From Amoeboaphelidium protococcarum (Eukaryota; Aphelidiomycota; Aphelidea), in assembly GCA_023515745.1 (NCBI GenBank), contig JALECJ010000254.1, forward strand, positions 496,001-560,000: a DNA stretch of 64,000 bases, read 5' to 3'. Below the pieces are notes generated by a model. That model had not been told where the DNA came from. It saw only the letters and a list, made by a program, of their open reading frames with translations, and did not search any database. This document shows, piece by piece, positions 34,777 to 46,668 of this stretch (positions are counted from its first letter, which is position 1; the number at the start of each line of letters is the position of its first letter). A program made the position numbers and the translations under genes.

Positions 34777-37700
34777 TCATCTCATCCGATATGCCTGTAT
34801 GGTGTCCTAGCTACTTGCTTGAGTGATGGTTCTGGTGCTCGCTTGCTATCTGCTCAGTTTGGCTGTCTGTCTCCTCTCTCTGTGCCTGAAACCATCCGTC
34901 TCCTGCTCGCTCGTTCCAGCTCTATGATGATGGTCTCTGGACAATCCTCCGGATCCTTACCGGTGAAGAATGCTGCTTCTCTACTGTGGTCCATGATGTC
35001 GAGCTGGTTTTTAATCGCTGTCCTCTTTGCTGGTACTTATCTTAGTCACAAGATACTGTCAAGGCTTCCCTCTCTCTCTTTATCCATCTATGGCTGACCT
35101 CTCAAAGCTACTCTCATGGTCATGGTCTCTAATTCGGTATGTATATATTTAACAGATTTAGCTCGTTTTATTCATTTTATGTAGTTTTATGTGTGTAGGT
35201 TCATGCTACTTTGACTTATCAAGAATGCTTCGATGACAAGGTTCTGGCAGTGTCTCCAATTCGTAATTGGTTGTAGCTGTTTTACTATACAATAGCAATA
35301 GAAGAGGCTGGCTCCATGGGTTTTGCGCTCTTCTTTATTAGTGATATCGGAACATGACTTTGGTGTCGACTGTGTTTGCTTTGCTCTCACAAGGCTTTGG
35401 GTGTCTGTGAAGTTGTAATTGTTGTTGTTTGCTTTTCTTTAACAAGGTTCATGCTATATGCAGTACCAACTTGGTGAGTCCTGAACTATGGTTTCATTTG
35501 ATGCTCGTATTCGTCAGAGAACCACTGCCCTTTTGTGAATGGTCATTGACTTGAAACTGCTGACTGGTGATGAGCCTCTGTACCTCAACTGCTTGCTGAG
35601 TAAATCGATATCGTCTTCTGGTTTGCTGCTGGTTGATAAAGCTTAATGGGAAATGTCTCTCTGGCTCATTGTTTACAAGCTGAAAAGGCTGCTATTTTAC
35701 AAAGGATAATCCTACCTTGCTTGGTGTGTCTGCTGACCATTTATCTCTTCTTATCGAACATGGAACTACAAGCAAAAATTCAAATTATGCTGGTTCTTAA
35801 ATTCCTGTTGTTAAGACCGACTTGGAGAAAAAAGTCTCGTATCGTTTATCTCTCTGACTGGCTCTTACTCTGTACTGGATATTACAGAATCTCTCTCTGC
35901 GTGCTAGTCGCCTGAAGACTTGTAACTGTCATTGTTGTCTTGTATGAAGTCTGTGTTGTAATGAAAAAACTGCATCTGCTGCGTCCTATGAGTGCGGATT
36001 GTGCTGGCGATAAGCAGTGAACTGTCTAATGCCCAACTGTAATATCGGAGTTAACGTATCCTGAAATATTGCTAGAATCCTTAAAAGAACGTGGCGGTTC
36101 ACCTATATATTAACTTAATAAGAATTGATGTTGCCATATCTAAAACACCCATTCTTACACTAATGGTTGAGGTGATTATAAAAAAAGCAACACAGAGTCC
36201 TCTGCTCTGTGCAAATGAGTAAATTAAATGAAAAGTTGTCATTACAGTCCTGATTGAACCTCTACTACCTTGTCAATGGTCCCACTTCTGGGAGTCTCGT
36301 CCGCTGGTCAAGAAGCTGGTCGGAGGAGCTTGTGCTGGTCTGTAGTGCTGGCTTGTGCTATGGAAGCACCAGAGGTTGTGTTTCCATGCTATCAGACCAT
36401 CAGCTTCTAAGTTTGTGAGTATTTAGTTGGCGTTATGAGGATTGAGGTTGCAAAGTCCAGGATATTAGCCGAAAATATGGCTTTAAAGTATAGAACGCTC
36501 TCGGTAGCATGTCGTCTAATTGTTGGCGCTTCAAAAAAGAACTTGGTCAACCTCGCAGCTGTTAGTTGGCTGCGATTGGCTCTCTATAATAATGCCCTCA
36601 TTTTTGTTGGGCTGTTCTTATTAAATCTCAGCAAGGAGTCCTCTGCTCTTTGCTTCTAGAAATTGATTGTTCTCTGCTTGTTTGCTGCCTCTTCGCCTAG
36701 TCAAAGTTGTATCTCTGGCGGTCTCTTTCCTCTCGGTCTCTGGCTGGATGAAGGAGCTTGTGCTGGTCCATTAGTGCTGGCTTGTGTCACGACGACATCA
36801 GAGGTTGTGTTGTCGTTCTGTTGGACCTGCAGCTGGCCAGTGGGTATTGGTCTTTGGCGTCGTGGTATAGAAGGCTGCGAACAAGTCTGTCCAGTGTCAT
36901 CTTGGGCTGGACCTGGCCGTCTTTGGCCGTGAAGAAGGTGATTTGGTGACTGGGAGTGGGCCATGATGGCCCACATGGAGTTGGAAAAGAGGGGGTGGTG
37001 GTGTTGGTCTGGTATGGCCAGTAGAGAAAAGTCCGCCCAGCAAAGAGCTGGGTTCATAATCAAAATGCTATAACCGTCATAGGTTATAGCTGGTATCTTC
37101 TGGTGCGCGGGTCTCTGAGATAGCTAATTGCCATAAATAATAATAATAATAATTATAATTCATCTGCCAACTCTGCCTCGCCAACCGCTGGACTCTATCT
37201 CTCTCTCACTTTTTGAATGTCCATAAGTAAATCTTCTTTTGGTTGGCTTGGCCTGGTTGGAACAATAAATGCAATGGTAGCTAGTAACTGGTATGCCTGA
37301 CCCGCGCACCGCCTTGGCATTGGCAGGAAAATGAAAAAATTTAATCATTGTTCCCATAATGCCAATGCCAAGTAAAATTAAATTGGAGCTGGTGGAAGCT
37401 GACAAGACTATAAAATCTGTGGTGCTGCCTCATCTCATTGATCATCTGGACTTCAATCATGGTCCTAGGCTATAAATCTGCACCCGTCTTTGTCTCCTCT
37501 TCCTCACCGTAAGTCTCCCTCTCTGGGCAATTGCAATTCAAGGCATACTGTGTTGTGGTTGTTCTCTCTCTCTGTTCTATCCACTCTCTGTGCGCATCTT
37601 GGCCGGTCCTTCCTCTACATATATATATCTCTCTCTCTCTCGTTGGACTGGCTAGTTGCGTTGGATAGAATAAAGTCATCTCGTCTTGTGTCCTTGCCGC

Positions 37701-38563
37701 TGGAGTCGCAGTGAAAATTCTTAGACTCCTCTGGCGGCTGCTTGTCATAGTTTGCAAATGGCGTCGTAGTCTGTCAATCAAGGCGTCATTTGCAAGAGTA
37801 GTTCCTCATCCCACTGCCATCGGGCCGTAGTTTATTGTCATAGGCTCGTTTGGCTTCACATCATCATCATCCTCATCCTTTGCAGATGCGCCGTAGCTAG
37901 ATCATAGGCGTAGTCTGCAAGAGTATATCCTCATCTCAATGCCTTTGGTGCCGTAGTCCCCATTCATAGGCTCCTTTGGCTGCATCTCATTATCATCATC
38001 TTCCTCCTTTGTACATGGCGCCGTAGCTAGATCATAGGCGTCATTGCAAGAGTTTTCTGCGTCCTCCGTAGTCTCATGTCATTTGTATATATAGTCATCT
38101 CATTGGAGGCGCAGCAGTCACATCTCATAGAATATAGAATATATAGAAGTTCCATTCGAAAGTTGCCGAGGTCCCACGTACCTGCTCTGTAGTCAATAGT
38201 TAAGAGTTGATCGAGTCCTCTGGCAAGAGTTTCCCCCCTACACTGGTAGTCTGAATTGCTTTGCTGCTGTGGTTCTCATCACATTCATGAATTGTCCCCT
38301 CTGGAGTTTTGTGTTATGATTTCTGAAGTTCCTAATGGTATGGTCAGTCTCCTTCTCGTCAACACATTTAACAAGAGCTCCTCCTCCTTCACCTCATCTC
38401 ATCTCTATGGACAATTCTGAATCCATTGGCCGCATTTCATGGCTACTACTGTACTACAATATAAATCGAAAGTGCTGTTCAGTGCTAGAGCAATGAATAA
38501 AAAATCAATCAGTAAAATAATTACTACCAACACTGCGCTCTCTCTCTTGTTTTCACCTTTCAC
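34105..38563 (-). repeat. large interspersed repeat, copy B (inverted relative to copy A)
   Basis: The reverse complement of this block aligns with 19582-24025 end to end. Its outer edge is AAGTGAAAGGTGAAAAC read inward from 38563, and its inner edge carries the same ACAGCT hairpin at 34122-34139. Together the copies form a 19 kb inverted arrangement with a 10 kb unique centre. Copy B keeps an ORF that copy A has lost. The outer flank of B (38568-38589) is itself an inverted repeat, AAGTCGC...GCGACTT. Confidence 0.9.
36701..37063 (-). CDS. Pro/Gln-rich 120-residue ORF in repeat copy B
   Basis: Counterpart of 21080-21442 in copy A, same length and same TGA, with CAG where copy A has TAG. Low-complexity, no family recognised. 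Confidence 0.3.
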   Translation of the reverse strand: MIMNPALCWADFSLLAIPDQHHHPLFSNSMWAIMAHSQSPNHLLHGQRRPGPAQDDTGQTCSQPSIPRRQRPIPTGQLQVQQNDNTTSDVVVTQASTNGPAQAPSSSQRPRGKRPPEIQL

Positions 38564-38712
38564 TTTCAAGTCGCAGTTAATCGCGACTTCATTCCAATCT
38601 AACCACAGTGAAGCGTTTCCGCGGCGATTTCGCGCCGAATCTCTCTTTGATCAGTCTTGCACATACTACCATTTTATGAGCTATAGTCACGTTAAAGGTG
38701 TTGCAGCTAACG

Positions 38713-40245
38713 ATGGAAAGAAAGCGAAAGTAGTAGAATGATGATTCCGCGTTGTAAGCGGATAGTGTAAAGAAGAGTAAGCTGACTGAGCTAAGCGATG
38801 GGAATAAGCAATTTTAATCATAATATAAAGCCTCTAGTTCCATCAAGGACAGACTGGCAGATGTAAAGAAGCGTCTAGCTGAACGCAAATAGTAGAACTC
38901 ACAGTTAAAAGATTCTACTGGCGATTTAGGCAGAGGTGATTCCCATTAAACCATCCTCAATGTTCCCATTCATCCTATAATCGCTGGTACCGCTGCTCCA
39001 TCCAAGAAAGATGAATCTGGTAGTAAATAGACTGCAACTTCTCAGCAGAAGAATCCCTACGTGACAAAGAATGGTCCGAAAGATCAGAGGTTGAATGCCA
39101 AGCTCAAGTTTATAAGGAGAGGTAAATTGAGTAAAAAGGCTGATTAGGTTCGTAAGACTTTATAGCTGGAAATGGTAAATAATCAGTCAGAGTTGGAGCG
39201 ATTGCAGTCACATTCACGAGACTTTGAATTGGATCTTGTGGGAGATGACTCGTATGACCAAGTCCCTTCTTTGATAAAATTTAATTACGACGCCGTATCT
39301 GAGGATTTAGAATCTGATCAATATGTCGAGTGGTGGGATAGTTAAATTTTGTCTTTTCCACGATATGATTTGGAAAGTATAAAGTATGACCAGATTACAT
39401 CTCTCATTCAGCATCCAGTGTAATTGAGACCTTTCCGAGATGATGAATTCGGTTCAGACAGCGCTCAGATATAAAAGATCCATCTGACTAGGAAGGAGAT
39501 GCGTAAAGCTAGACGTCTTCGTCGAATAGAAGCAGAAAAGGAGAGGTAGTTGAAAGTACAGCTAGGACTTCTACCCCTCGTGCCGTAAAAGTTGAAAATG
39601 TCCAGCGTAATGAGGTTGAACGCGGCTGGTCAATTGTCCGTTCAAGGTGAACCTACGGCGATTGAATTGCAAGTGATGTAGCAGGTGAAGGAGAGATTGG
39701 AGAAGCATCAGCGTATGAATGAGGAGCGTAAATTGACTCAAGACCAGAGGAGATTGAAGTTGGTGTATAAGAACTCTGATGACACCAACCACGGGGCAGT
39801 GATTAATGTATTTGTCATTTTTAAGGATCTATCGCTACATCCCAAGAGTAGATTTAAAATCAAAGCTAGTGCGTAAGATTACCATCTTAGCGGACTGTGT
39901 CTTCAATGTGATAGATATGCTCTTCTTGTGGTTGAGGGAGGCTAGCGGACTTTATCAAAGTTTAGACATGTCATTCTCAATCGCTTAAACTGGAATATAG
40001 ACTAATCATTGAAAGATAGTGACTAACCCAATACTAGGAAGGCGGAAGTGAATGGCTTGGATGAAAGTACAGCATAATCAACTATGATGCTATTCGAAGG
40101 AGAAGTAGCCCATCCTCAATTTGACAGATTCCAAATGCTGGAGTGTAACTTACCATCAGAGGTGAAGTCTCATCTTGGCGAGTATTACCGGCATTTCTGG
40201 ACTCTATCACAGAATATCAAATATATATCTCAGCACTAAAATTGA
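38713..40245 (+). CDS. PRPF3: U4/U6 snRNP protein PRP3
   Basis: A single-exon gene of 510 residues. The N-terminal third is a Lys/Gln-rich disordered segment. The PRP3 domain follows: RKEMRKARRLRRIEAEKERQ, LGLLPLVPQKLKMSSVMRLN, KERLEKHQRMNEERKLTQDQ. The C-terminal DUF1115 part has ALLVVEGGQRTLSKFRHVIL and LFEGEVAHPQFDRFQML. PRP3 holds U4/U6 in the tri-snRNP. The start is the first ATG in frame (MERKRKQQ, with two TAG). It lies 150 bp from repeat copy B, so the promoter overlaps or abuts the repeat. Confidence 0.95.
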
Positions 40246-40320
40246 AATGATATGAATCCATGTAGGCGTATGATGCATAAAATGGAGAATATATTTATCA
40301 ACTCATAAATCACAAAGTTA

Positions 40321-41690
40321 TCATACGCGCAGCATTTCTAGAATATTATCATGAGAAATGGCCAACCACTCTGGCTAAGTGGTGGACCAGGAGACTTGAT
40401 TTATTTCAGCTTGCGCATTGTAGCAGAGAACCGGCTCAGGACTATAATTGGATAATTATTACTATTACTACTATTGAGCTTGTTGTTCTTGTTGATATTA
40501 TTATTATTATAGCTGATTTGATGAATTAACGTTATCCAAATCCCAGACCAGAGCTTATCCATCCTGACCGACTGAGCATAGATTATGAGCAACACCAGCG
40601 GACCACTCTATACCATTGACATTTTACTAACGCTTATACTGTTAATGTTGATGATGTTGATTACCAACACTATCAGATGTCAATTACATCATCTAGCCTT
40701 TAGGTACCAGATTAATACCATGAGACAATTCACAATACGCCGTGGCAGGCATCCGAATATCTACAACAACAACTGCACCAGAGCTACCATGCTAGAACGT
40801 CGCAATAAGATTAGAATCTAGCTTATTCCAACACAATCGCAGTAGAGGTGACTGATCGACAGTCTCATAGAGAATATTAGAATGCTCCAAGTTCCTCAGA
40901 TCGAACATACGCATAGATCCATCTGCTCCAACTGAGGCAAACACTTCCGGATTGAATGAGCTAAATGCCAGATCATACACCTCACGATCATGCGCAATCA
41001 ACTGCGTCTTCACCTACTGCCTTTCCACATTCCATATTGTGCATGTGGTATCAACACTGGCCGTACCCAAGACTGAGATATCCATAGAATTCCAATCAAA
41101 TGATGTAATAGGAGCACAGTACTCGTTATTCTTATTGCTATTAAGAACGGCAAGTCGACTTAATTTATTATTATTGGTATCCTGAGAGTAACTGCCATCA
41201 GAACCGGAGCTTCCATCCTCATCACTATTAAACTTCCACAATCTAAGATAATCTCCACTAGTAGCAAGCATATTAAGATTAGCCTAATTCTACAAATTAT
41301 AGTAAATAAGGGCATAATGATATTAAAATCTAATTCTAGTATAAATCAAGTTACTTCGTTCACGGGACACCATTAAACCTTGGTCATTGGATATGGGTGA
41401 TCTGCCTGAGCGAGACAAGTTAACTGTACTTGGTCATCCTCCTCCTCCATATCATTCTATGAGTGTTGCAATCCCACAATTTACATCTACATGCTATATA
41501 TAAAATCAAATTACAACGAGGTAGCGCTTATAATACTATAGTGGTGATCATAACACATTCATACCTTGTTCTAATACTCTTCAATGAAGGATCCAATGGC
41601 CATACGAAATCGTTCAGGTTGAGACGAGTTGGCCCAGCCCATAGCGTACACTGGCCATGGGGCCTCATAAAGCAATCGTTCTCTCTGCAT
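40321..41690 (-). CDS. DCAF7: DCAF7/WDR68 WD40 scaffold (3 exons)
   Basis: Exons are 41690-41565, 41486-41355 and 41289-40321; the introns are 78 nt (GTATGA to ATGTAG) and 65 nt (GTAACT to TTGTAG). The product is 408 residues. Conserved blocks are [77 protein letters not shown], and the C-terminal ILEMLRV. WDR68 is a β-propeller that binds DYRK/HIPK kinases and DDB1. Relative to animal WDR68, blade 6 holds a long Gln insert encoded largely by TAA and TAG (about 40440-40520). Confidence 0.95.
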
Positions 41691-42139
41691 CAGGATGGCC
41701 ACTAATAGACTCTTACTGTATAACAGAAGTCACGCTTAATATGATACGGACAACTAATAAATAGGAAATTCCAAAACTAAAATAAAAGAAGAAGAAGAAA
41801 GCGACGACCGTTAGATGTGGCTCAATAAGAAAGCAAGAGGCAAATGAGTTCACTACTTTAATCATGTGCGTGTCTACGGCTGAGTGTCAAGTCCCTGGAA
41901 CCGAGTTTAAATCTCACAGTCTGGAGTGTGCCATCTACTACTCATTTGAAAGTGCTAAGAAGCGATTCTCAAGTATCGAACACCTGCCACATTCACAGTC
42001 GCGACTTTAAGCGGATCGTTTTTCTTCGTTTCAACTGCAGAGGCAAAGGCAAAGTCAGAGCTTACTGTACTCTCGCGCGAATATTTTTACCTATTACTTC
42101 TTAAATAAAAGTATACTACACACATATCACCGCCACAAA
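41691..42139. promoter_or_regulatory. divergent intergenic region between DCAF7 and the PD-(D/E)XK gene
   Basis: 449 bp, no gene seen. It contains TCGCGACTTTAAGCGG near 41999 and a pyrimidine tract TTTTTCTTCGTTTCAA just after it. A similar tract, TTTTCTTCGTTTTAA, precedes the HAPSTR1-like gene near 1970. Both may be core-promoter features. Confidence 0.35.
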
Positions 42140-43075
42140 ATGGATTCTTTATTTCAACAATTGGCTGCCGTAGAACAAGATATTAAAGGCCTTATCGATC
42201 AAAGAGCTGCATTGAAGAAAGTGGAACGAAAGTAGGTGATTGACTCAGATTAACAAGAGGAATTGGTTCGCCTCGACATGCGTCTTGCTGATGCTAGAGC
42301 CTCTGCCAAGCGTTACGAATCGTTCATCAAGCTCACAATGAAGGAGCAAGAGCCAGAAGCCATGACATTTGAAGATGCTGACGAAGAATGGACTCAGTCA
42401 GTTACTGGTGTCAATACTTCTCCTCGGCGCTGGACCAGTTTCGTGATTGATGAAAATATTCAGCCGCGTCCTGGATTCCACACTGCTTTTGAAGAGATAC
42501 GTAAAGGTGTCCATCAGTTTGCTGAAGCCGGTCGGCGCTTTTTTCTTAATCTTTTTCTTTTGGATATCATTCATCGGCCTGAATTTGAGGGAGATTTGCG
42601 ACTATTTCCAGAGTTGGAATTGTCGGTGATCGAGACAACTGGGGCTAAAAAACGCAAGCTGAGCGGAAGGACAGATTATACAATTGGATTTGGAAAAGGA
42701 AAAGATATTCTATCCAAGGCAATCCCTCGTGAAGTCCATCTGGTAGCTGTGGAGGCAAAGACAAGCATCGGAACATTGGACCTGTTACAATGTATTGCTG
42801 AAGCAGCTACTCTATACAAAATTCACGTGGACACTCGTAAGCCTAAAAAGAGCGTGTGGGGAATCCTATCTAATGCCGAAACTTGGAGATTCATTTTTAT
42901 CGACGAAGCTGGATTGTTGTGGAAAAGTGACACAATGATAATGCCTTTGGACTATTACGACGAGTCGAAGGTGTTGCAGGTGTATAGGATGGTTTATCAT
43001 ATGATTAAGTGTTGTCATGAAGCTTGTACCCCACCTCCATCCACGGCTTCTCCGGTCGTTTCTCTCAATCAGTGA
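42140..43075 (+). CDS. PD-(D/E)XK nuclease-fold protein (Crinkler/REase-like)
   Basis: A single-exon gene of 311 residues. A coiled-coil N-terminus (DIKGLIDQRAALKKV...LVRLDMRLADARAS) precedes a globular domain. Its core, GRTDYTIGFG...EVHLVAVEAKTSIG, followed by an Ala-rich helix (LLQCIAEAATLYKI), fits the PD-(D/E)XK signature: Asp after the first strand, then E-x-K. Fungal and oomycete genomes carry expanded families of this kind, some in Crinkler-type effectors and some linked to mobile elements. Catalytic function is unproven. It is odd in Gln codon use: only two of about fourteen Gln are TAA/TAG, against a large majority in SF1 or USO1. That may reflect recent arrival. Confidence 0.65.
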
Positions 43076-43126
43076 TCACAAAATACTATCTACAAGTCGA
43101 TTAACTAATTTGATATTCTAGTTCAC

Positions 43127-46100
43127 TCACTCATTAGTCTAATTCGAACTAATTTGACTATTGCCAGAAGTAGAGACAGACAGTAGAGTCATGACATGGA
43201 CAGGCTCGTCGTAAAAGTCCACTGCAGGTTCAATAATCTTACTAGCCTTCCATAGCTTATCCTCATCCAGGGCGAACGCGTCATGCTGCAGGAACCGCTG
43301 TGTGAAATGATCCACAGAGAACATATCATACTTGGTCACCTTCTACAGGTATACAAACTGGCGGAACGTCTAAGCAACTAGTCGCATCTTGGTGAAATTA
43401 ACCAGCGTTACATCGCTATTAAATGGATCCGGAATGATATCTTTACCATGAGCCTCCTCAATAAATACTAAGTCTGAGAGATGGAGACCCATAAAAGGAA
43501 TGCCGCCCACTATTGGTTCTTTCATTTTAGCGTGCGCCCCCTTACCAGACTAATCGTCTTTATCATCACCATTAGCTGCATCGGGCACCAAAGAATCTTA
43601 TTAGTACAACTTGGTTAGAATATCCTATCGGTAGGTTGAGTAATTGCATGAAGCAGAGAATATACGCGACAGTTCTCGCCAATGCTGTTCATACTTTCGC
43701 GGCAGTAGCTTCCACGTCTTCTTCAGCCGTCTAACACAAGTCATACTAAGAGCGGCCACAATTTACAGACAAGTGTTGTAATTGTGCCACTTATAACACA
43801 GATTCGCTATTCTGATGAATCTCTTAATAACCTCAGCTCTTGTCTTGGCAGACCTGCACATGCAAATCTCAGTAGCAATCCAGTAAGAGACATGATTAAA
43901 TCTTTCAATCAGAGACTGCAGATTCTTGGCCTTGCACAGCTATCCACGCTACTTGTAATACAGATCCAGAGGCTTAATCTTGAGGAAATACTCCATCTCC
44001 ATTAGAGTCAACTGTTTAAACAACTCCATCTCAGATAATGATAGCAGCGATGCGTGAGTCTTCTCCGGATTCGTACCTTTACGTGGTCTTGTTGATTTAA
44101 TGCCACCCACTCCTTTAATAGGGACAGTCTATGAGCGTCTATCCATTACAAGATTCTATTTAAAGCCAAATGCATCAAATTTTTTCTTTAATGCGAGTCG
44201 GAACGATCCACTCCACATCCTGATCTGCTTCAATTTGCTCTTATAGATACTCTACTCTACAAATGATGAAACTTCGTTCAGTAAGGCAAAATCGCATAAT
44301 CTCTCCTGCTTCAGATCTGACGCGTCTGCAGTAAAGCTCCAATCAGCAAAGTAATCCAAATAACTATACTCATCCAGCCATTAATGGAGGAGAGATACTA
44401 TACGCAAAAGCACAGGAAACGGCTCTTTATCGTCCAATATCCACAATCGGCCAATTCTAGCCTCGCTTGCATTGACTCCACTTAATTGTTGCTATTACAG
44501 CTACTATGATACCTGCGGCGTCTTATTCTCTTCGCCGGTAGTAACACCTAGCCAATGGATAAACTTGTCCTTCAAGAGGTAAAACAGCTCCTTCTCAGAC
44601 ATGAAATATCTGTAAGTAAGCATAAAGTCTGATGTAAAGTTCTCATAATGGTCATCAGCTTCCGGATTGACCAGTAGATTGCTCAATATTTAAATATCTG
44701 CGGCAATAATCAGCCTCTTCAAGTCAGCGCTCATCTCTTCAACCAGCGGCACGTCAGATTATTTAATCTAATCCAAAATGGACGTGACATTACGCCTATT
44801 AGGTGATAGAGGAGAGGTACGAGGCACAACCAACTTGGAATCACCACCACTCTTAACATCTTCCTCAGGTGGTATAGGAGTATCAGGCCTCAAGATAGGA
44901 TCCGCAGAGGACACATTCTTAATCACCGTAGATACAAAATCGTTAGATTGCTTGTTGCGCAGAGACACAAAGCCGCTGTCAGTGCTGATCGGGCGCAACT
45001 ATCCCGCTGCTGCACCTATTCCACGCCTCTTCTTCAACACGGTAGGCATCCTGGACACCTTTGCGGGCGAGTCATTGGTGTCATTCAACTATTTACTGTT
45101 ATTATTGACCGGAGACTGACGCGTAAAACTGGAACCAGATACACTTTATCTTGGCGATATAGGGCTACTTAGACGAGCAAGACTGATAGTCGATGGTCTC
45201 TACAGCATCAATTTGCGAAATGACGATCGTTGGTTAATCTTCTCTTACTTACCGCTGCTACCATAGCTAACTATATATCCAGTCTAACTTCTACGCAACT
45301 TTGCCTAATGTTATGCAGGAGATTTACCAGCGACGCCAGTCATACTTTACCGCAGCAACATATTCTCCTCCGATTAACGAATAGAAGTCAGCTTCTCCTC
45401 AAACAGCTTAAAGAGCGACGTGCTCTGAGGCTCAACATCAAACAATCCATTAGGACTTGCCTGGCGCGATGGATAAGCACTATCATATAAACTATCTCGC
45501 GAATTATTACAATCACCACCACCAGCGCCAAAGGTGGCATCATTATCAGAATCGAAACTATGGTAGCTCATGTATGACTAAGGACTATCAGGACGCACAA
45601 TCTGCTGGCAACTGCCAACATCCAAAATGTCCGATGGTATCTCGTTCAACGCCTTCTCTGTCATCTTGTCCACATGCAGAGATTTATTACTCAGAGCGGG
45701 AGAAGCAGGCTTAAATAATCTCTTCATAGACTGCTTTGGCGACAATTTACTCTATTTACCATGTGATTATTATTAAGGAATTGAAGATGAAATAATATTA
45801 TGATTATTATTATCCCCCGGTGATTCTTAAATGCTCTCCAGCGACGGCTTTCCACGAAGACTAGACGTTGAGATGCGCGGTATAACAGTGGTATTTCTCC
45901 TTGACAGACCGGCAAAGCTAATGACACTCTACTTGCGCATACTTTCACTCCCCACATTGCTGTTAGACTAATAATTTGCTCGTATATTGCGGCGATCATC
46001 CAAAACCTCGCCGTCCATTGAGCCATCTGATGTGAAATAGTCTTTGATCATGTGCTACTTTCGCCATGGCCATTAGAATAACTTTTGATGATGATTATTA

Positions 46101-46129
46101 TTATTATCTTCGCCCTTCATACCAGTCAT
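43127..46129 (-). CDS. Ras guanine-nucleotide exchange factor (RasGEF/CDC25 domain)
   Basis: A single-exon gene of 1000 residues. The first ~460 residues are disordered, Ser/Asn/Gln-rich with Pro-directed SP sites. The RasGEF N-terminal module follows (SDFMLTYRYFMSEKELFYLL, FIHWLG). The catalytic CDC25 domain includes PFMGLHLSDLVFIEEAHG, DVTLVNFTKMRLVAQTFRQF and VYLQKVTKYDMFSVDHF. RasGEFs load GTP onto Ras-type GTPases in growth and polarity signalling. No SH3 domain is seen. The frame is continuous across 3 kb with dozens of TAA/TAG Gln codons. The target GTPase is not predictable. Confidence 0.9.
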
Positions 46130-46668
46130 AATAGATGTTAATCTCAAGATGGTATTTAATAATTACAAAGAATAATATGATATAAGAGCAAAGAATAAGA
46201 TTACCACAGCTGTTAAAAGCGTGTTGTATTCAATCCAGGGGCTCAATCTAAGCTTGACCAAGATCACTCTCACTCTATGGCTTAATTCACGCGCAATCCA
46301 GACAATCACAGGTGGATTATACCGCGCCGTTCTATTAAGGCCAAATATTAAACTTTTTTATTTATGAAATTCAGTAAACTATCAAGTTTAACTTCATACA
46401 GAGTTCCTGGCAAAACGGTTGTGGAGAGCGAATAACATTAGTGTACATACAACTACACCGATTCAAAAATCGCTTGCTGTAGTCTCTATGAGATGAAACA
46501 ATCTGATATATAGCATTGTGCCATTACTTTAAATTAAACCTATACTCAAGTTTTGATTTAACCATTGGTTATTGTTATTATTGGCCGAGCCGCAATTTAT
46601 TATTTAATTTTTTTACTCTTTTATCAATAGTTTTAATCTGATTTGGAGAGCATAAAAAGAGAACTAAA
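46130..46668. promoter_or_regulatory. divergent intergenic region between RasGEF and BMT2
   Basis: 539 bp, AT-rich, no supported gene. It presumably holds both promoters. Confidence 0.4.

Noticed and set aside
34678-35097. 139-codon plus-strand frame in repeat copy B
   Set aside because: It has no ATG at its start and is frameshifted in copy A by a CT microsatellite length change.
38615-38635. E2F-like site TTTCGCGCC upstream of PRP3
   Set aside because: A single short match in a CG-rich patch; no second promoter supports it.
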